DNA of 27,242 nt, taken from positions 1 through 27,242 of the forward strand of contig QAKV01000035.1 of assembly GCA_003343625.1 (NCBI GenBank), read 5' to 3'. Origin of the DNA: Clostridiales bacterium (GTDB taxonomy: Bacteria; Bacillota; Clostridia; Lachnospirales; Lachnospiraceae). The translations under genes were made by a program, and so were the position numbers. Below the pieces are notes generated by a model. The model was not told the DNA's origin. It ran no database searches and was given only the letters and a program-made list of their open reading frames with translations. This document shows, piece by piece, positions 24,191 to 27,242 of the stretch. Position 1 is the stretch's first letter, and each line of letters opens with the position of its first letter.

Positions 24191-24832
24191 ATGAAAATTA
24201 TCATGTTAGGTGCCCCGGGTGCGGGAAAAGGAACACAGGCGAAGAGGATCGCGGAGAAGTACGGCGTACCGCATGTGTCTACAGGCGACATTTTCCGGGC
24301 GAATATCAAAAACGGCACACAGCTGGGAATGGAAGCAAAAAAATATATGGATCAGGGGCTGCTGGTGCCCGACGAGCTGACGGTTCGCATCCTTCTGGAC
24401 CGGGTAGCGCAGGACGACTGCAAAAACGGCTATGTCTTGGATGGATTCCCGCGGACGATTCCCCAGGCTGAGGTGCTGGATGAGGCGCTGACGAAGCTGG
24501 GAGACAAGATCGACTACGCTATTGACGTGAATGTTCCGGATGAGAATATCATCCGCCGGATGTCCGGCAGACGCGCCTGCCTCACCTGCGGGGCGACATA
24601 TCACATCGAGCACATTCCGCCCAAACAGGAAGGAATCTGCGACAAATGCGGCAGCGAACTGGTGCTGCGGGACGACGATAAGCCTGAGACGGTGAAGAAC
24701 CGCCTGGCGGTCTACCATGAACAGACACAGCCTTTGATTGACTTCTATGAGAAAAAGGGCGTTTTGAAAACCGTGGACGGTACCCTTCCCATGGAAGAAG
24801 TGTTCGCTGCGATCACCGCTATTCTCGGCTGA
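24191..24832 (+). CDS. adk: Adenylate kinase, zinc-containing long form
   Basis: A 213-residue enzyme interconverting ATP plus AMP with two ADP. The P-loop is GAPGAGKGT (7-15), the AMP-binding part is VSTGDIFR (29-36), and the DGFPRT motif is at 84-89. The LID domain carries a zinc site from C130, C133, C150 and C153, the Gram-positive type. It is co-transcribed with secY and map, a common Firmicutes arrangement. AAAAGGAG lies nine bases before the ATG. Confidence 0.98.
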   Translation: MKIIMLGAPGAGKGTQAKRIAEKYGVPHVSTGDIFRANIKNGTQLGMEAKKYMDQGLLVPDELTVRILLDRVAQDDCKNGYVLDGFPRTIPQAEVLDEALTKLGDKIDYAIDVNVPDENIIRRMSGRRACLTCGATYHIEHIPPKQEGICDKCGSELVLRDDDKPETVKNRLAVYHEQTQPLIDFYEKKGVLKTVDGTLPMEEVFAAITAILG

Positions 24833-24850
24833 TGAGGACTGGAGGAAGTT

Positions 24851-25600
24851 ATGGCCGTTTCGATGAAATCTGCCAGGGAAATTGAACTGATGCGGGAGGC
24901 GGGCCGACTGCTCTCCCGCGTCCACGATGAGCTGGGGGCAGCCATCCGCCCGGGCATGTCTACGCTGGAAATCGACCAGCTGGGAGAAAAACTGATCCGC
25001 AGTTTTGGCTGTGTTCCGAATTTCCTTCATTATAATGGATATCCTGCTTCCATCTGCGTGTCCGTCAACGACGAAGTGGTACACGGCATTCCGAAAAAGG
25101 ATCGGATTTTGCAGGAGGGCGATATCGTCAGCCTGGACGCGGGACTGATCTATCAGGGATATCATTCCGATGCGGCCCGGACCCATGCGGTGGGCAAAAT
25201 CAGCCCTCAGGCACAGCAGCTGATCGAAGTGACCAGGCAGAGCTTTTTTGAAGGCATAAAGATGGCGAGAGAAGGATGCCATCTGCACGATATTTCCAAC
25301 GCGATAGATGCTTATGTTAGCCGGTTTGGATACGGCATTGTCAGGGATCTGGTCGGGCACGGCATCGGCACCAGCCTGCATGAGGATCCCCAGATTCCCA
25401 ATTTCGCCCAGAGGAGAAAAGGGGTCAGACTGCAGGCGGGAATGACCCTTGCGGTGGAACCGATGATCAATGCCGGCGGCTGGGAAGTGGATTTTCTGAA
25501 CGACGGATGGACGGTGGTGACCCGGGACGGGTCGCTGTCGGCGCATTACGAAAATACGATTCTGGTGACCGACGGGGAACCGGAGATACTCACATTATGA
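24851..25600 (+). CDS. map: Methionine aminopeptidase, type I
   Basis: A 249-residue enzyme that removes the N-terminal methionine from new proteins. All five metal ligands of the pita-bread fold are present: D96, D107, H170, E203 and E234. They lie in SLDAGLIYQGYHSDAA, GHGIGT, AVEPMI and HYENTILV. The length and ligand spacing match E. coli MetAP almost residue for residue, with no N-terminal SEC-C extension. GGAGGAAG precedes ATG 24851. Confidence 0.98.
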   Translation: MAVSMKSAREIELMREAGRLLSRVHDELGAAIRPGMSTLEIDQLGEKLIRSFGCVPNFLHYNGYPASICVSVNDEVVHGIPKKDRILQEGDIVSLDAGLIYQGYHSDAARTHAVGKISPQAQQLIEVTRQSFFEGIKMAREGCHLHDISNAIDAYVSRFGYGIVRDLVGHGIGTSLHEDPQIPNFAQRRKGVRLQAGMTLAVEPMINAGGWEVDFLNDGWTVVTRDGSLSAHYENTILVTDGEPEILTL

Positions 25601-25635
25601 AGAGCCGTGAGAAAGAGGCGGCAGGAGGAAGACAG

Positions 25636-25899
25636 ATGGTTGGGATGCTGGCCGTCTCCCGCGCGGGACACGACAGGAACGTTCTCTATCTGATCGTCAG
25701 GGAAGAGGGAGAACGGGTTTATCTGGCGGACGGCGTGTACAAAAAATACGCCGCTCCCAAGAAAAAGAACAGAAGACACATTCAGCCGGTTCACAGCGGG
25801 ATTTCCCAAAAAGAGCTGCAGGAGCTTTCCGAAAATCCGGCAGATGCCGATACGAAGATCAAAAGATGGATCAAACTGTATCAGAAGCAAAATGTATGA
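25636..25899 (+). CDS. KOW-domain RNA-binding protein (L14e/L24-like)
   Basis: An 87-residue basic protein, MVGMLAVSRAGHDRNVLYLI, continuing YLADGVYKKYAAPKKKNRRH. The G-M-x-x-S-x-A-G-H-D start and the basic P-K-K-K-N-R-R-H stretch are what I know from the small KOW-type proteins found between map and infA in Clostridia. The function is unproven; a ribosome- or RNA-associated role is suggested by fold and place. I prefer ATG 25636, seven bases after AGGAGG. An upstream in-frame ATG at 25597 overlaps the map stop (ATGA) and would add 13 residues by translational coupling, so the start is uncertain. Confidence 0.85.
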   Translation: MVGMLAVSRAGHDRNVLYLIVREEGERVYLADGVYKKYAAPKKKNRRHIQPVHSGISQKELQELSENPADADTKIKRWIKLYQKQNV

Positions 25900-25911
25900 T
25901 GGAGGTATTCT

Positions 25912-26130
25912 ATGTCGAAAGCAGACGTAATTGAAATCGAAGGAGTTGTGGTGGAAAAACTGCCCAACACGATGTTCCAGGTAGAGCTGGAAAACGGTCA
26001 CAGAGTGCTGGCCCATATCAGCGGAAAATTGAGACAGAATTTCATCCGGATCCTTCCCGGAGACCGGGTGACGCTGGAATTATCTCCTTACGATCTTTCC
26101 AAAGGCAGAATTATCTGGAGGGATAAATAA
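25912..26130 (+). CDS. infA: Translation initiation factor IF-1
   Basis: A 72-residue OB-fold protein, [20 protein letters not shown], with the conserved [20 protein letters not shown] and a C-terminal [15 protein letters not shown]-1 binds the ribosomal A site during initiation. The length is exact for the family. It follows the KOW gene by 12 bases with a TGGAGG site. Confidence 0.98.
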   Translation: MSKADVIEIEGVVVEKLPNTMFQVELENGHRVLAHISGKLRQNFIRILPGDRVTLELSPYDLSKGRIIWRDK

Positions 26131-26136
26131 AAACTG

Positions 26137-26165
26137 TTGCAATATTGAAAACGCCATGCTATAAT
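26137..26165 (+). promoter_or_regulatory. Strong internal promoter upstream of rpmJ
   Basis: TTGCAA (26137-26142) and a perfect TATAAT (26160-26165) are 17 bases apart. The -35 box is identical to that of the S10 promoter at 12828. Transcription should start near 26172, so rpmJ, rpsM, rpsK and following alpha-operon genes can be expressed apart from spc. Confidence 0.85.
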
Positions 26166-26199
26166 AGGTAACGGTCTTTTTGGAAGGAGGTAGGTCGGA

Positions 26200-26274
26200 G
26201 TGCGCCCAAAAGCGCGTTCTGATCAGGATTCTTGCCGGCTCCCGGCTTCGGGAGAAGGTAGAAATGGAGGTTAA
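26200..26274 (+). CDS. Possible 24-codon leader peptide before rpmJ
   Basis: GTG at 26200 lies nine bases after a perfect AAGGAGG (26184-26190). It opens a 24-codon frame ([12 protein letters not shown], then [12 protein letters not shown]) that stops at TAA 26272-26274, one base before the rpmJ ATG at 26276. The rpmJ ribosome-binding site GGAGG (26266-26270) lies inside its last codons, so it would couple translation to rpmJ. A hairpin CTCCCG-GCTT-CGGGAG (26239-26254) lies within the frame. It is short and of no known family; chance is possible. Confidence 0.3.
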   Translation: MRPKARSDQDSCRLPASGEGRNGG

Positions 26275-26275
26275 G

Positions 26276-26389
26276 ATGAAAGTAAGAGCATCCGTAAAAC
26301 CGATTTGCGAAAAGTGCAAAGTCATCAAGAGAAAAGGTTCCATCAGAATCATCTGTGAGAACCCCAAACACAAACAGAGACAGGGCTGA
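26276..26389 (+). CDS. rpmJ: 50S ribosomal protein L36
   Basis: A 37-residue zinc-ribbon protein, [20 protein letters not shown], with ligands CEKC (residues 11-14) and CENPKH (27-32). The exact family length and the GGAGG site five bases before ATG 26276 fix the start. The frame remains open upstream to 26180, but that part is leader. It is driven by the promoter at 26137-26165. This is the zinc-binding form of L36. Confidence 0.97.
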   Translation: MKVRASVKPICEKCKVIKRKGSIRIICENPKHKQRQG

Positions 26390-26782
26390 TCAGTTCTTTC
26401 CTTAATGAAAGATTTGAAAATAATTGAACGTAGCGGAGCCATGCATTCGGAAAGAAGCATAGGGCTACGGGAGATTACTTTTTGATACCGAAAAGAGGTT
26501 CCCGCATGCGGGGACCGGAGGCAGCTGTGTGAAGGAGCACGGGACATGTGCATACATCCCGGCGGCGTCTGCGTTGTCCGCAGATTTCCGCAGGGCCGCG
26601 TGCGTAAAGCACACTGCATCCGCACGGGCGATCGTGAGAGTATCGGAAAGACCGGACATCCGGTTGGGTACATGGTACCCCAGTCAATTAGTAACTGTTT
26701 AGAGCGCACAGGACCAGGACTGCCCTGTGCTCATTGTGCGTAAAAAGAGACCACTATGCGAAAAGAATGGAGGAAGTTGTAA
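26390..26782 (+). promoter_or_regulatory. Long structured spacer or leader before rpsM
   Basis: This 393-base gap has no convincing gene or promoter. It holds a series of stems. GTAG, GCC, ATGC pair with GCAT, GGC, CTAC (26430-26468). GGTTCCCGCA pairs with TGCGGGGACC (26497-26516). CGGG and ATGT pair with ACAT and CCCG (26540-26561). CTGCG-TTGTC-CGCAG follows at about 26569-26583. GGGTAC-ATG-GTACCC is at 26666-26680, and GCACAGG pairs with CCTGTGC (26706-26730). AGGAGG-type GGAGGA then precedes rpsM. In E. coli, S4 binds a pseudoknot just upstream of rpsM to repress the alpha operon; an analogous role here is inference. Confidence 0.5.
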
Positions 26783-27151
26783 ATGGCTCGTATTGCAGGT
26801 ATTGACTTACCGAGAGAAAAACGCGTGGAGATCGGCCTGACCTACATCTATGGGATCGGCAGACCCAGCGCTACTAAGATCTGCGCACAGGCGGGCGTGA
26901 ATCCCGACACGCGCTGCAGAGACCTGACGGACGACGAAGTGAAGAAACTCAGCGAAGTCATCGACGAGACGATGATGGTGGAAGGCGATCTGAGAAGAGA
27001 AATCGCCCTGAACATCAAGAGACTTCAGGAAATCGGCTGCTACAGAGGCATCCGTCATCGTAAGGGGCTTCCCGTGCGCGGTCAGAAGACCAAGACCAAC
27101 GCGAGGACGAGAAAAGGTCCCAGAAGAACTGTTGCGAACAAGAAAAAATAA
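26783..27151 (+). CDS. rpsM: 30S ribosomal protein S13
   Basis: A 122-residue protein [20 protein letters not shown] with the conserved [20 protein letters not shown] and the basic tail [13 protein letters not shown] that touches P-site tRNA. The first gene of the classical alpha operon. GGAGGAAG lies upstream of ATG 26783. It follows the long hairpin-rich spacer. Confidence 0.98.
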   Translation: MARIAGIDLPREKRVEIGLTYIYGIGRPSATKICAQAGVNPDTRCRDLTDDEVKKLSEVIDETMMVEGDLRREIALNIKRLQEIGCYRGIRHRKGLPVRGQKTKTNARTRKGPRRTVANKKK

Positions 27152-27180
27152 TTCAAACAAGGGAAAGTAGGTTAGTTTAA

Positions 27181-27242
27181 ATGGCAAACAAAAAAGTTAC
27201 GAAAAAAGTGACAAAAAAACGTGTCAAGAAAAACGTTGAACA
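27181..27242 (+). CDS. rpsK: 30S ribosomal protein S11, N-terminal 20 residues (3' truncated by window)
   Basis: ATG 27181 opens MANKKVTKKVTKKRVKKNVE, a lysine-rich start typical of Firmicutes S11, and the frame is open to the window edge. Identification rests on this short sequence and on gene order, since rpsK follows rpsM in the alpha operon. The gap is 29 bases. Confidence 0.9.
   Translation, partial: MANKKVTKKVTKKRVKKNVE

Noticed and set aside
24206..25546. A 446-residue open frame on the minus strand opposite adk and map
   Set aside because: Both genes on the plus strand have complete catalytic motifs; the opposite frame has no ribosome-binding site or recognisable motif.
26546..26743. 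A 65-residue frame in the rpmJ-rpsM spacer
   Set aside because: It runs through several perfect hairpins, has no plausible ribosome-binding site at the right distance and resembles no protein.

Overview
The window looks like the chromosome of a low-to-mid-GC Clostridia bacterium, probably Lachnospiraceae. The evidence is the Firmicutes-type order tuf, then S10, spc and alpha ribosomal operons; a zinc-ribbon (type Z) S14; a zinc-type adenylate kinase; a KOW protein between map and infA; a strictly anaerobic NrdDG ribonucleotide reductase; and a class-II style cobalamin riboswitch on a BtuFCD importer. The family assignment is inference; no 16S or other marker is present.

Positions 1-241 hold the 3' end of tuf, followed by a terminator, a perfect 21-bp palindrome and a second terminator. 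Positions about 500-12770 form a 12.5-kb block that is not part of the translation machinery, although it sits between tuf and rpsJ, which often lie close together in related genomes. It holds: a decayed flavin-reductase pseudogene; a YhhN-family membrane protein and a GNAT acetyltransferase; an HD-domain protein (minus strand); nrdD-nrdG (minus strand); a divergent Crp/Fnr regulator overlapping a DUF2752 membrane protein; an RlmI-like methyltransferase (minus strand); a PfkB-family sugar kinase; and a riboswitch-controlled btuF-btuC-btuD operon. The btu operon ends in a very divergent PduO-type cobalamin adenosyltransferase homologue.

From a strong promoter at 12828-12856 the rest is translation: a roughly 300-nt structured leader, then rpsJ-rplC-rplD-rplW-rplB-rpsS-rplV-rpsC-rplP-rpmC-rpsQ-rplN-rplX-rplE-rpsZ-rpsH-rplF-rplR-rpsE-rpmD-rplO-secY-adk-map-KOW protein-infA. 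A second strong promoter (26137-26165) drives rpmJ, followed by a 393-nt hairpin-rich spacer, rpsM and the start of rpsK. The genes are tightly packed except at three unusual spacers (rplW/rplB, rpsH/rplF, rpmJ/rpsM), which are filled with hairpins.

I did not find a clearly new multi-gene system. The most promising non-standard items are the divergent adenosyltransferase-like protein in the B12 importer operon, the structured leaders of rpsJ and rpsM, a possible 24-codon leader peptide abutting rpmJ, and the REP-like hairpin clusters placed inside ribosomal operons. No tRNA, rRNA, CRISPR array, insertion sequence or transposase was seen.
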